Source: Morchella semilibera (taxonomy: Eukaryota; Ascomycota; Pezizomycetes; Pezizales; Morchellaceae). From it: 64,000 nt of DNA. Made by a program: the position numbers and the translations under genes. Of the stretch, positions 46,334 to 58,353 are shown piece after piece. The stretch is taken from NCBI GenBank assembly GCA_009192285.1, contig CM018604.1, positions 2,790,001 to 2,854,000 on the forward strand, read 5' to 3'. A model generated the notes under the pieces. It saw nothing but the letters and a program-made list of their open reading frames with translations. It did no database searches and was not told where the DNA came from. Positions within the stretch are counted from its first letter, which is position 1. Each line of letters starts with the position of its first letter.

Positions 46334-49300
46334 ATGCTTCTACTTCCTCCTTCTGTGCGCTCTCTATCTCTATGCCGTACCGCAGTAATACTCCTACTGG
46401 TGTTGTCGTTACTATTGCTCCCCGTTGATGGGAAACGAGTCTCCCGGTCGATACCAATCACTTCAGGTACCATCGTCAAGCGAGACACCACCACCAATGG
46501 TAACCGGTTCTGGGGGCTCCTCAAGCGTGCAAAGAGCGAAGCAGAGCTCCACGAGATCCGCAAACAGGATCTAGAAGTGAGTTAGCCCTTCATTCTCCTC
46601 ACCCTCACAAGAGAGAGAGATGGAAAGGGAAGGGAAGGGAGAAAGGATAGTCCTGACTGTGTCCGCAGTGCCGCCGTGTTCACGAATTCAAAGACAAGTG
46701 CACGTTCGTGCGCGAAAACTGCCGCGACGAGGAAGTGGGCTTCTTCGATTACCTCGAGTTCTACTATTGCACGCTGGGTAATGTCCCAGCGGTGCCGTTC
46801 GCGATCATGGGTGCTTGGCTGGTCATGCTCTTCACTGTACGACCACAACCTCACATGCTCCAATTGGGACCCTCCCGCGGAACCGGAGATAGGGCTGCAT
46901 GCTAATATGTAGTTCTATAGACGATTGGGATCGCCGCATCGGACTTCTTCTGCATCAATCTCTCGACGATCGCAAACATCCTTGGCATGTCCGAGTCTAT
47001 GGCTGGGGTCACTTTCCTAGCTTTCGGTAATGGGTCGCCTGATGTCTTTTCGACTTTTGCCGCCATGAAGATTAACTCGGGTTCTCTGGCGGTTGGGGAG
47101 CTTATTGGTGCTGCATCATTCATTGCTGCGGTAGTGGCCGGTTCAATGGCGATTGTGCATCCGTTCAAAGTCGGCAAGAAGAGCTTCGTGCGCGACGTAT
47201 CATTCTTTATTGTCGCAGTGCTCTTTGGGATATTCTTCCTTGCCGATGGAAAGATCCAGATGTGGGAGTGCGCAGTCATGGTAGTATTCTACCTGTTTTA
47301 CGTCTGCTTCGTTGTGGCGTGGCACTGGGTATCACAGAGCAGGAAGCGGAAGAGAAGATTGGAGCGGAATGTGAGGGAGCACTATACAGCTCCAGAAGAG
47401 GAGGAGAACTTACTTGTCGATGATGATGATGAGGATGGTGGTATTGGTAGAGAGACCGATGGCCTTCTGGCCTCATCTCATGATATTAGCGCACTCGAGC
47501 GCGGCGCTATGGATGATGAAGATGATGAAGATGACGCCGAGGAGCAGGAGCAGGCAGCATATGCCTCCTTTAGCAACAACATGAGGATACAAAGACCTCG
47601 AATGGAGCGCTCCATGACTCCTGCAACTCCACACAACATCAGACCCTCTTTAGTTGGTGCTCTTGAGGTAAGTGTTCTCGTTAACCTAACCCTAATAGTA
47701 TCAATCATAACTTATCACTCACATCTTCCAGTTCCGCGCAGTTCTCCACCACCTCGAAAGGAACAAGAACCTCGCGGGGAGACCAATACATCTACGCAGG
47801 TACTCCGATGACCCCCTCCTCTCTTCGGTCACAAGCGCAAAATCGGCGCCAGGGTCATTAATGAATGCACCTCTCTCCAGCGTCCCACACCGTGACAATC
47901 ACGGCCGTCTGCGCGCCGTATCTGTGAATGATGCCTTACAACCTCCCATGGACTGGAGCGCCTATCAATCTGCTCAACAGCCTCCACTCCCTGATGTGAC
48001 CGTTTCTAGCCCCCTGAGCCCGCGCCCAAACCTCCTCATTGAAACCTCGCCGTCACTGTCTTTCCGCACGGCCTCTCCAGATCTCCTTGCGCTCCCAAAT
48101 ACCAACGGCCGCCGGGATTCTGGCCGCCTCTCACCTACATCCTCAGAGCCAACGTCCCCATTCACGTCGGCCAACTCCCCAACTCTACTTGTCCCACCCT
48201 CCCCTGGCAGTGAGATCAGCTCCCCCCGACACTTTGGTTCTCCCCGTGGCTCTTCATCCCGCGGTTCCTCGCCACCAGCATCAATTCGTCTTCCACCCCC
48301 AAGTATCGACTCCATGTCACTCGGCGGCCTCTCCGGCACCTCCAAAGCCCAGTGGCGACACATCTCATGGTGGCCCTACAAGCACCTCCCACCCCCACAA
48401 CTCCTCGCCGCAACCCTTTTCCCCACCCTCTGCGGCTTCCGCGAAAAGTCGCTCACCGAGAAAGCCCTCGCGGTGATCGCCATGATCCCCGTCTTCCTCC
48501 TCACCATCACCCTCCCCGTCGTCGAAGCCGACGACACCCCCGAAACCACAACCGCTGGCACCGACACCCCCATCGTCGTCCTCGACGTCCCCAACGACTC
48601 CCCGATCGCCACTCACCACCCAGACGCCCCTATTGGTCCTAAGACCTGGAACCGCTGGCTTGTCGCCACTCAGTGCCTTACTGCCCCCGTCTTCCTCGTC
48701 CTCATGTTCTCCTGGGACGACGACCCCGACACATCCATCACCAAGCCCATCCTCTGGGCGCTCATCGCCGGCCTCATCTGCCTCGCCTTCCTCATCACCT
48801 TCACAAAACCCACGCACGCCCCGTCGTCAAGGTATCTCCTTTGCTTCGCTGGCTTCGCCGTCTCAATCGGCTGGATCAGCGCCATCGCCAACGAAGTCGT
48901 CGGCGTGCTCAAGGCTTTCGGCGTCGTGCTCGGTATTAGCGACGCCATACTAGGCCTCACAATCTTCGCCGTCGGGAACTCGCTCGGCGATCTCGTTGCG
49001 GACATCACGGTTGCCAGGCTGGGCTTTCCGGTCATGGCGCTGTCGGCGTGCTTTGGCGGGCCGATGCTAAATATTTTGCTGGGCGTGGGATTGAGCGGGC
49101 TGTGGATCACGGCGGCAAGGGAAGGGCACGAGGCGTATAAGATTGAGGTGGCGAGGTCATTGGTGGTTAGTGCGGGGACGTTGCTGCTGACGCTGGTGGT
49201 GCTGCTGGTGGCAGTCCCGGCGAATGGCTGGTGGATGAGTAGGGGGATTGGGTGGTGCTTGATTGGGCTGTGGGTGGTGAGTACGGCGGTGAATGTGGCG

Positions 49301-49435
49301 GGGGAGGTGGGGGCTGGTGGACGTAGAGGACCTTTGCTCCTTTTCTTTTTCTTTTTGCGTTTTTCTTTGGTAGGTTTATATATGCAGGATTCTTTCGGCT
49401 TTTTTTTCTTTTTCTTTTTTTGGTATGGTATGTAG
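46334..49435 (+). CDS. Sodium/calcium exchanger family protein (CCX/NCKX6-like)
   Basis: Cation/Ca2+ exchanger of an internal or mitochondrial membrane, related to yeast YDL206W and animal NCLX. Four exons: 46334-46576, 46669-46836, 46921-47667 and 47732-49435, 953 residues; introns 92, 84 and 64 bp. Residues 1-33 form a hydrophobic signal/anchor. A Cys-rich luminal segment (HEFKDKCTF, FFDYLEFYYC) leads into the first exchanger block with alpha-1 motif GNGSPDVFST (about residue 173). A long hydrophilic loop has acidic runs (DDDDEDGG, DDEDDEDDAEEQ). The second block holds alpha-2 motif GNSLGDLVADIT (about residue 800) and ACFGGPMLNILLG. The annotated end is a Phe-rich tail (LLLFFFFLRF) which may reflect T-rich 3' sequence kept open by chance. 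Confidence 0.9.
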
Positions 49436-50723
49436 GGATGTGTTTTTTGTGTTTTTCTTTTATGTGTCTTTTCCTTTCCTCTTGTGGCGGGTCATTTTGA
49501 GGGATATGGGGTCGGTGTGTTTTTCTTTCTTTCTCCTTTTATTAATGATATCCTTTCTTCTTCTTTTTCTTCTTGGACGTGGTGTCATAGTGGTATGTGC
49601 AATAATATTATAAAGTTGAATGATAGTAACTACATGTAGTACCGGCTCCGCGTAGTACTTCCTGCCCAGAAATCTTTACAGAAGTAAGTGCTTTGGTTTG
49701 ACCCGGGGCCCTGTACTAAAGAGATAAGATATTTAAACCACTGACTGTAAATTACAAACATCGTGGCTTGCGGCGAGTCCTCGAGGCTGAGTGTACGTGT
49801 AGGTAGTCCTTTTACGGGTCGGGTTCAAAGTACTGGGCTGGCTGGCTGACTGGTTGGTTGGTTGATGACTGGGCTATAATTTCCCTCAATGCCGTCAATG
49901 CAAATGCACAAGTAGTTACGCTCTTTCTCTTCCCATGCATCTACTCAAAAATCAATAGCTGACAAGTGGGGTGGGCGGGCGAGGCCCTTTGATAGGTTTC
50001 GTGATGGCTTGGCGCCGAGTGATACCGTATGATTGTACACTCCCACCGGATCATGATTGATATAAGGCCTTTTATTAGCTTATAGCATAGAGTCCTATAG
50101 GGCGGTACAATTCATATAAGAGTAGGTAGAATAGGAGAAGATTGTAACATAGTTTAGTAGAGCCCATGATACAGTTAGAAATCGAGGATTGTTGCGGCTT
50201 GCTGCGGCTTGCGTAGCGGGCCATCAAAGCTTTTGCAAGTCAGGACCAGGGTTAGAGCCATGATTTAGTCAGTTAGGGCTGTGCTGCTGCTAAGCCCTGA
50301 GCCCGGCCCCATAGAACGGCAAGATGCCATCCCTAACCCTGAGAATTCCCCAACCACAAAAAGCCCCAGACCGCCCCCCAAACCTTCTCCCCCCATGAGT
50401 CACCCGGCGAACCTTCCTCCCCCCACAAGGCGGGGGCCGTTGATAGCTTGCGCGTGCAGTGGACCACCCCCTCATCCTCAAAACACGGTGGATACTGGCC
50501 AATCCATGGTCATCGTTCCATCGAGGAAACATAGGGGGTGCAGATTCCCATGGGCCTCTTTTTCTTAGGAGTGGGTCACCAACGCTCGGATCTCTCTTCT
50601 GGGGGTGGGGGAGAAGAGAGTGGTGAGTTGAGGGTCCCATTCTGTCTTTTTGGGTCCTGCCAGCGTCCTTGTGCGGTTTGCCTTGGAACCTGGCGAAGGG
50701 TGGAATTTTGCGGGCTTTCCGCC
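49436..50723. other. Intergene without recognised gene
   Basis: Contains the exchanger 3' region (T-rich), ACTACATGTAGT at 49629, GGTT tetranucleotides near 49850 and, from about 50290, sequence open on several frames but low-complexity. No gene supported. Confidence 0.5.
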
Positions 50724-51045
50724 TCCTTTGGGTTTGGAGGGGGGAGTCCGGCCACCTCTCTTGAGTGCCTGGGCGTTGCCGAGGCTTCGAGAGAAGTGAA
50801 GACTTCTTGTGGTTTCTGGGGGCTTTCCTGTGGTTTCTGGGGGTTTTCCTGTGGGGTTTGTGGGCTTTCCTATGGGGTCTGGGGCTCCTTTGGGTTTGGG
50901 GAGGGAGCCTCGCCACCTCTCTTGAGTGCCTGGGCGTTGCCGAGGCTTCGAGAGAAGTGAAGACTTCTTGTGGTTTCTGGGGGCTTTTCTGTGGGTTTGT
51001 GGGCTTTCCTGTGCGGTCTGGGGGCTTTCGTGTGGGGTGGGGTTT
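50724..51045 (+). repeat. 161-bp tandem duplication with nested TTTCTGGGGGC repeats
   Basis: The block CCACCTCTCTTGAGTGCC ... GAAGACTTCTTGTGG occurs at 50752 and 50913, an offset of exactly 161 bp. Between the blocks are short repeats of TTTCTGGGGGCTTTCCTGTG. Long open frames on both strands here follow from the repetition and carry only basic or Trp/Gly-rich low-complexity sequence. Confidence 0.85.
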
Positions 51046-53499
51046 GTGGGCTTTGGACTTCTCTGAGGGCTACTTTGGCTTCAAATGTTACGTGGGCGTT
51101 TCGTGTCCTTTTCTCACGAGAGGAGCGTATTAGGCCTCTCTTCTGCCACCTTTTGGCTACCTGAGTTTATACCGAGGGCTGGGTGAGTGGAGAGATTTTG
51201 GCTTCTGCGTGCTCTGTGTCTCTTTACGGAGATAGTGTAACTACATGTCTCGGAAATGGGGGTAAAAATGTAACCGTGGGGCTACGGTATCCAGTCAAAG
51301 ATACCGGTTTAAACCAGCATCGTAAGTAGAATACCCTATCGATACCGCATCGATACCGTATTCTTACAGAATCACTAGCGTAATGACTGGAACACGGTAG
51401 TGAATTTCTGCCCATTTCCGGTACTGTAGGTACTGTATATGTAGCCTTTCTTTTTCGTACCCATAGTCCTTGGAATTCTAGCGTGGTAATGGAGAGAATT
51501 TAGAACCTTGGGCGTGGGCGCTGTAGCTGGTATTTACGCTACCAGTTACAACATTACAGCGGCTAACATACATGTATGTAATAACGTACATTGTAGTAGT
51601 GTACTACATGAACGTACTTATATGTATGATTCTCTCTCTGAGACAAGACGTTAAAGTGTTTTTGCCCCCTCTCGAATCTCAGTATATCTTTAAGATTCGA
51701 GGGGCGCGGGAAGATGGTTGCGGTTTGGTTTGGTGGAGTTTGTGCGAGTGGGTGGCTTGGCATCGAGTGAGATACTATGACTGGCCTTAGTCCGCACATC
51801 AACGACAACAACAGTAGTAGTAGCAGCAGCAACGGTAAGCGGGCGATAGAAGCTACATCTATAGATAAGTATCCCTACGTATAAGGAGCCACATGCAATT
51901 ACGGTAAATTCTGGCTCCCCAATTGGCCTCATACATGCTTTTCTCCCTGTTTTTACATGGCAAAAGCATGGATAGAAATATAGGAATTTTTACGTAGGAA
52001 ATTGGAACTATATTTCCTTATTTTATATTCTGAATGTTCATGTACAACGTACTACTATATCGCCAAAAACTACATGTAGTTTCAAGAGAGTAGCAGAGTC
52101 GGTGCGTTTAGGTTTATGCAAGAGAATACTACGGCGGGGTGGAAACCCGCAAAAAGAAACATTTAGATTGAACTTTCTCCATGTTATATGGGATCCTGTA
52201 GCGATCTTTGCTATGTCTATGCCGGTCATGTCAGAGTTTAAATAAGATACATATGTAGAAGCTTGGGGGGGGGGGGGGATGAGGCCAGTCCCTACGTCCC
52301 TTCTCTACAGATTCTTTAAGGTTTCCCCGGCCCGTTCACTATTTTTATTCTTCCCTGCCACACTTCTATGCATCCATAACTCACGCACATTGCCCTGATC
52401 CCGAATTCCACCAACATCAAAGTACAACACTTCGACACTCCACGGAACTTAGATAAAGATATAACCCCTAGACGCTTTTACTTCTTTCCTTACATAGTCT
52501 ATATCCTCTCAATCTACTCTTAATACCTTTATAACCAAGCCTTACTCTACACCATGGAAGATCGTACTCCGAATCCGACGTTTGAAATAAAAGGTACAAC
52601 ACCCGAGACTCATAAAAACTTGGATACAGATAGAGCCCAGAGGGTTTCCTCGCCCCTCTCCTCTCAGATTATCCTGAGTCTCTAAGTCTATTCCTCTCAA
52701 GCCTTTCTCTAACTATTCTTCCCTCTAGTATCCATGACCAGTCTCAGAAAAAATAGCACACGCCTATTTAGAGCCGAAGATTCAAAAGTAGAAAAATACA
52801 TGAAGCACTACGATAGCTCTACATGGGTTAGAAGACCTTCTTGGTTGGCTGGTTGGTTGGTTGATTGGCTGATTGGTTAGGTATAAGACTCTTTTAGGAA
52901 CTCTGAGACTATCTCACAATTAAATCTTCGGTCCTAGTGCCCCTCTTATGAGGGGTCTAGCGTGTAGTTGGGCAAGGGGCGGGTAGGGACCTCATTGGCT
53001 CTGATTCCCCTTGGTCTTGATCATGGGGCCTTGACGGCTTATATGACAGGCCTACTGCATTAGAGAGACGAAGGTAAACCACCCAGCGAGCTTATATTGA
53101 AAGAAACACTCCAATCCAAACACCTACCGCACGTATGGTAGTGTATGCTGCATTACAGGAAATTTTGGATGGGGGTTGCTATTTTGAGAGCGGAACGACC
53201 CAAGACCAGATCGACAAGAGCTATGTAAAGGTATACTGGGTATGGAAAGTAGAGGTGGTAATTTTGTTACGCGCGGTACATGCAGTTTATAGTAGCCAAC
53301 TAACTAGTTCCGACTACAGGCCCTCCCTCGTCCTCCGATTCCAACCATAGAACCATACTCTCCAAACCCAAACGAAATATCAATGCGTCGTAGCAGCTCA
53401 TTTGTAGTCTATCTTCATTAGTCCGGCTTTATTGGAGTAAAGTCACATACGGGAAGGACATCTGACGAAAGGACATACCCATATTAAAGCAGTAAAACA
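51046..53499. other. Long intergene without recognised gene
   Basis: About 2.4 kb. Contains TACATGTA palindromes at 51569 and 52071, a G14 tract at 52265, GGTT-type tetranucleotide runs at 52843-52880 and several short frames without known motifs. Confidence 0.5.
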
Positions 53500-53730
53500 T
53501 TACTTATTCACGGAATCGGTCTTCTTAGTCTCGGTCTTGACTTTGTCGAGAGAGAAGTCATCGATCTGTTGCTCCTGCCAATCGATCACCGAGATCATGG
53601 TCTCGTTCAACTTGTCGTTATGATGGTAGAGAATCCATGCATTGACACCAAGCACAGGTGTGTTTGGAGGTGCAGAGTACCCAGACTTGGGGTTTTGAGT
53701 ATCGTCATCAACCGAAATAGTTTTAGACAT
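53500..53730 (-). CDS. Small hypothetical protein (76 aa)
   Basis: Not recognised. A single uninterrupted frame from ATG (53730) in good context (AAAATGTCTAAA) to a stop at 53500. The protein is hydrophilic, with no signal peptide or membrane segment: an acidic/Ser N-terminus (SVDDDTQNP), a central part with aromatic residues (NAWILYHHNDKL, ISVIDWQEQQIDDF) and a Lys-rich C-terminus (VKTETKKTD). The balanced composition and intact start suggest a real gene, but there are no neighbours nearby to hint at a role. Confidence 0.5.
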   Translation of the reverse strand: MSKTISVDDDTQNPKSGYSAPPNTPVLGVNAWILYHHNDKLNETMISVIDWQEQQIDDFSLDKVKTETKKTDSVNK

Positions 53731-55248
53731 TCTAAAAGATCTGACTACCTTTGTGGCAGTTCAAGTTAGATGCAAGGAGCATCAAACCAGAAGAAAGCGA
53801 AAGGGAAGAAAAAGCTTACAATATCGAATTGGTCTGCTTTTTGAGTGATGGTAACTGCTTTGATTATGAAATGAGGGGGGTGTTGATAGTTGTAGTGATG
53901 CAGGGGGGCAGATGCTTTGTGGAGGGTACAGAAGAGGGAGAGGGGCTAAAAGGCTCAAGAAGCACTTTAAATACTCAGCGATTACACACCAAAGTCCAGC
54001 GGAGCCACTTTAACAGAGTATAGTGAAAATGGTTCTGGATTGAATGATACACCGGCTGGTGATATGGCATCGAAAAGCATGTCCTCAATATCGGGAGAAT
54101 TTCCAGGCAATAAGCGGCAATCTTATGAATTTCATGGGATGATATCAAGACGCATATATACCCTCATTCAATGTTTTCGTGAACGAGAAAGTATAAAATA
54201 AGACAAATCAACAACTATCACGAAACCGTTTACATAATCAGGTCTTCAACTCAGATTTGTGGGCCGCTAAATTATTAGGCCACGGTTCTCTCCTAGAGGT
54301 GTGTGGAAATTATGTATTCAGCGGGGCTAGGAGACAAATACATGTCTCTAATACGGACGAAACTTTCCAGATATCATCCAGATATCATTAAATTAACATA
54401 AAGCCATCATTATATAAATACAGACCAGCTATCACCATGTCTAAGGACTAGAAAAATAATCCGGACTCCGCAATATCAAGGACTCAAATCTCAGAGGACT
54501 TCTCTTACGGTTCTCGTTTTCTAATATATAATCTAGACTACTTGCCGTCTACATATATACTAATCTTTGAAATGCTATAGCCAAAAGGGCCAATCGACCA
54601 ACCGACCAATTGGTCAACCAACCCGACCACCCAACAAAATCGATAAAGCACTACATAGGTACAACACCCTGAACCTCCTATTTGGGAGGGCTGTATGCCT
54701 TGAACGAATTGATGGGTACCTAGAAGATTTCCAGTTTTTAGTGCTTCCTAGAGTTAAAAGCGCGGTTATACCACGATATTTATCACTGGATTAGGGTTTT
54801 TTGACATAAAGTAACCTGTCAAAGAGCGAAATAAGGGTAGCCCTTACCCCTCCCATACCCCCATCACCAGAGGCCACCCAGCTCGAAGTTGAGGACGGTG
54901 CGGCCCTCCTCTACTATCCACCCAAAATGAGAAGGTTGTAAGGAGTTTTGATGACTTCTGCTGTGTCCGCATGCGGGAATTACATGTAGTCACAGCCTAT
55001 CACTCGGTCAGTAGAAAAAGCAATAAGTACTGACAAAGCAACTTTCTGGGTTCACCTAACTACATAGAGTACTACAGACTAATCAACACTTAATGCATCA
55101 TATATTTACGCAGTTGGAATTCCCAGAATACGCCCCCGTTTATTGCAACCTTTCTTTGAAGAGGAAAAAGAAAGAAAAAAACACGACTCTAAATAAATAT
55201 CCATGGTATCATATTAGTCCCTTTTTTTTCTATTACCCAATTTAGTAA
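53731..55248. other. Intergene without recognised gene
   Basis: AT-rich. Contains TACATGTA at 54981 and a GACCAACCGACC repeat near 54596-54640. Short frames only. Confidence 0.5.
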
Positions 55249-56689
55249 CTAGCTGGTCGGCGCATTCTTCCACCAGTCCATTTCCATCAACCTCTCCTTT
55301 GCCTGCATGCTAATACACAGCATAGCGTCTAGTCTGTTTAGGCCCTCCTCCCTCACTAAAGCCAAAGCCGCGAGCCCTAAGAACGAGTGCATAATATCTA
55401 CCTCACACTTAGTACATAGCCTCACAGTTTAAGAGAAGATAGTGCATACCTGGCGGTACTCCTGGCCCTGGAAGCTTTGCAAAGCCACCAATAAAGTGTT
55501 GGGTCTTGTCTAGCAGGAAGCGTCTATTTGCCTTGACATCAATGAGATGTAGCTTCTTCAAGACATCAAGGCTACCCCCGACCCAAAAGGAGTAGCAGGT
55601 ATCTCCGCGCTTGCCACACCGTCCGTTAAATCCGGCCCAAAGCGGGTGATTGTCGGTGCCGACCTCGACATGGGCAGCTTGCAGTCTGGTCTCTTCCGTG
55701 CCTTCTGTAATGAGATCATCCACCTCTTCATCACTGTAACCATCACGAGCCTCGAATGGAACCTGCCGCGAGACGAGCCAACGGACAATATTGTCAGAGG
55801 AGCTGATACCTGTGTCGGTGGGCTTGAGGCGGTTTAGGAGGGCGAGGGCCGAGATAGCGCAATAAGTGTGGCCGGCTGCGGAGAGTCAGGAACTGAGTAT
55901 TGAACTTAAAAGACTAGAGGATCTACCGTGGGCTTCTCCAAATGGCTTCTCGGATATGCCATGATCATATGTCTACCACCACACCAAATCAGTGCCTAGC
56001 TCACCCACTACTGGGACCCACCGATTGAAACTCACCTCCGACGATGCGATATACTTCACGCATAGATCTACGTTGATATCCTGCACTCCCTTGACTACAC
56101 CATCCCCATTACGTCCCTTCAAAATCCACCGAATTGCGCAGGCACAGTAGATAAACCTCATATCACTGCTCCCCACCACTTCATCGTCGGGCCCCAGCCA
56201 TTCGCCAAAGCTCCCGTCATGCCTCTGCATCTTCGGTAACAGAGCTAATAGGCCCTTTTTATTAACCCTTCCCAGATCGTCACCCAAACTTACCAGCGTC
56301 ACCAGCGCAAAGAAAGATGCCGGCAGGTTCGGGGGATCCCAATGCGGTGCGGCACCATACATGAATGTTGCAGGACTTCCACGAAATCCACCAGAAGAGA
56401 CTTGGTTATTATAGATCCAGTCTATCCACCCCGCACGATCTTCGGGAGTTGTGGAGGTGGAGAGGGCACCGAGGAGGTCCAGGGCTCCGATCGTGAAGAA
56501 ACCAAGAGTAAGACGGTTGAGGTCCGTCGAAGTGTAGTCGGTGGGAAGGCATGTTTTGAGACAGCGAAGCCAGTAGTTGACGTGCTTGGGTTTGTTGAGG
56601 GATGGAGGCGTTGGCATCGACATCTCGATCATTACGGGTTGAGAGACGGGTGGTGGTGGATGCAGGAAGCGGATTAGGCGGTGAAACAT
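55249..56689 (-). CDS. cdc43: Geranylgeranyltransferase type I beta subunit
   Basis: Beta subunit of protein geranylgeranyltransferase I, which with the Ram2-type alpha subunit adds a C20 prenyl group to CaaX proteins such as Rho and Cdc42. Four exons: 56689-56036, 55972-55927, 55875-55450 and 55397-55249, 424 residues; introns 63, 51 and 52 bp. Family segments are NYWLRCLKTCLPTDYTSTDL, LTLGFFTIGALDLLGAL, SSGGFRGSP and EAHAGHTYCAISALAL. The zinc ligands are present: Asp and Cys in GDTCYSFWVGGSL, and His in IMHSFLGLAALAL. The last intron interrupts the codon just before this histidine exon. The start is uncertain: in-frame ATGs at 56689 and 56632; the second gives MIEMSMPTPP and also fits the family. 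Confidence 0.92.
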
Positions 56690-57094
56690 GTGGGGGATTA
56701 GGATGGAAGCTTGGATGGTTGGGGTTGGCAAGCGGGGGCATGGATTGATGCGGCTGAGAACAAGAGCTGCGGCTAGAAACCTGGGGAAATTACCTGATTA
56801 GAGCTATCACCAGGCCCCAGCTGAAGCTTTGTGGGAGGTCAATCGGTGATGTTAAAGGTCACAGTTTATGGGCCGAGGAAGCTCGCAAAGAAGTGGTCGG
56901 AGCTTCTTATGGAAAGTCAAATTATAATTATTGCATTGAACCCTTAGCTCTCGAGTGAAAGAAAATAGCCAGATATTCAGCGAAAAAAGAGATTACTAGT
57001 AAACGGCAATCACATAATTTAAAACAGCTGACAAGGTACATAAAACACAAAAACTGCTCCTAGTTTTGTATCACTCACTTAATTGACAGACATC
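56690..57094. other. Intergene cdc43 - small membrane protein
   Basis: About 400 bp, including the cdc43 promoter. No gene seen. Confidence 0.6.
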
Positions 57095-57307
57095 TTATTC
57101 GGCATATTTCTCAGTCATCTGGGTCGAGCGACGGCTACGCACATACCAAGCTACACCAAGGCTGATCACCAAACCTCCGGCAAGGAGTTGGGCCATACCC
57201 CAGTTAACGTCAGAGTCTCTGACACGATCAAACATACCACCAGTAATGCTGTTATGCTCATCTGCGTTCTTCACTGGGGTCGTCCTGGCCTCATCTTCCG
57301 TGGTCAT
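57095..57307 (-). CDS. Small single-pass membrane protein (70 aa), unknown
   Basis: Not recognised. The frame starts at an ATG (57307) and ends at 57095. A hydrophilic N-terminus (TTEDEARTTPVKNADEHN) is followed by one hydrophobic segment of about 19 residues (MAQLLAGGLVISLGVAWYV, residues about 38-56) and a basic RSRR stop-transfer cluster with a short C-terminus. This suggests a tail-anchored protein of ER or mitochondrial outer membrane. The gene is compact and lies between cdc43 and the cyclophilin, all on the minus strand. Confidence 0.55.
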   Translation of the reverse strand: MTTEDEARTTPVKNADEHNSITGGMFDRVRDSDVNWGMAQLLAGGLVISLGVAWYVRSRRSTQMTEKYAE

Positions 57308-57536
57308 CGCTTTCTTTTCTGTTCACGACGTTAAATATCAGCACATTCCCTTGCTAGATGCATGAGCCTTCGCACAGTTTTACAGTTCACAGGTGATGCG
57401 CGGACAGAAAAGAAAGCGGCAAAGAAATATGTAAATGAGATCAATGACTTCGTTGTATCTCGTATATAAGTCTTTTAAATCTGCATGAGAAATGTGTAGA
57501 AGGCAAAAGGAAAGGCTGGAATGTAAAGTAGAGTAT

Positions 57537-58353
57537 TTAAAGCTCCACGTGGATACCTTCTTCAGGCATTTCCAATTCGCCACTCTTAACAATCTTAACC
57601 GGCTCGGCCGGGCGGTCATTGCCTCCCTTCTTAACTTTCTCAATCTCGGTGACGACATCCATGCCCTCGAGGACTTCTCCAAAGACGACGTGACGTCCAT
57701 CGAGCCAACTGTGAAACAACCTTGTCAGTACCCAACCAGAGCCCAGTACCAACAAACCGGTTATACTCACGAAGTAACAACAGTGGTAATGAAGAACTGA
57801 GATCCGTTGGTATCCTTTCCAGCATTTGCCATACTCAAAAGTCCCGGGCGGGTGTGCTTTAGCTTGAAGTTCTCATCCGCAAATTTTTCGCCATAGATTG
57901 ACTTCCCGCCCGTTCCATCACCCCTTGTGAAATCACCACCCTGGATCATGAACTGGGGAATAACTCTGTGGAAAGTTGATTCCTGGTAACCAAAGCCTTT
58001 CTCTCCGGTAGCAAGAGCGCGGAAGTTCTCCACGGTCTAGAAATAAAGTCAAGTCAATACTCCATCCTTTTAAGCAAAGTCCTATATACGCGAGAGCCTC
58101 TTCACCTTAGGAACAGTCTTTCCGTACAATCCCATGACGATCGTACCCAGTGGCTTTCCGCCATGCTCGATATCGAAGAATACCTATTAATATTAGCTAC
58201 ACTACACCGATTGACTAGCTTGGTGGGATCCCGTAGTTCATTGTTCTCGTTCAGGGGATACTTTACCTTATTGGTGATCAAAGGTCCCTTAGCTGCTGAA
58301 ACAACAGAAACCGCGACAGCAGCGAAGGCGAGGATAGACTTAAAGTTAACCAT
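57537..58353 (-). CDS. ER-type peptidyl-prolyl cis-trans isomerase (cyclophilin B)
   Basis: Cyclophilin that isomerises X-Pro bonds during folding in the secretory pathway. Four exons: 58353-58267, 58183-58106, 58036-57771 and 57708-57537, 200 residues; introns 83, 69 and 62 bp. An N-terminal signal peptide (about 21 residues, [15 protein letters not shown]) is followed by the cyclophilin domain with [26 protein letters not shown] (catalytic Arg in FHRV), NGSQFFIT and [12 protein letters not shown]. The C-terminus ends HVEL, a variant of the HDEL/KDEL retention signal, so an ER lumen location is likely. The signal-peptide exon is separate from the fold. Confidence 0.95.

Noticed and set aside
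49316-49435. Phe-rich C-terminal tail of the exchanger as a functional domain
   Set aside because: It is encoded by TTTTCTTT-type low-complexity DNA running into the 3' region; kept in the model only because the frame is open.
50290-51133. Long open frames on both strands
   Set aside because: They result from a tandem duplication of G-rich repeats; the products are low-complexity and the duplicate copies are in different frames.
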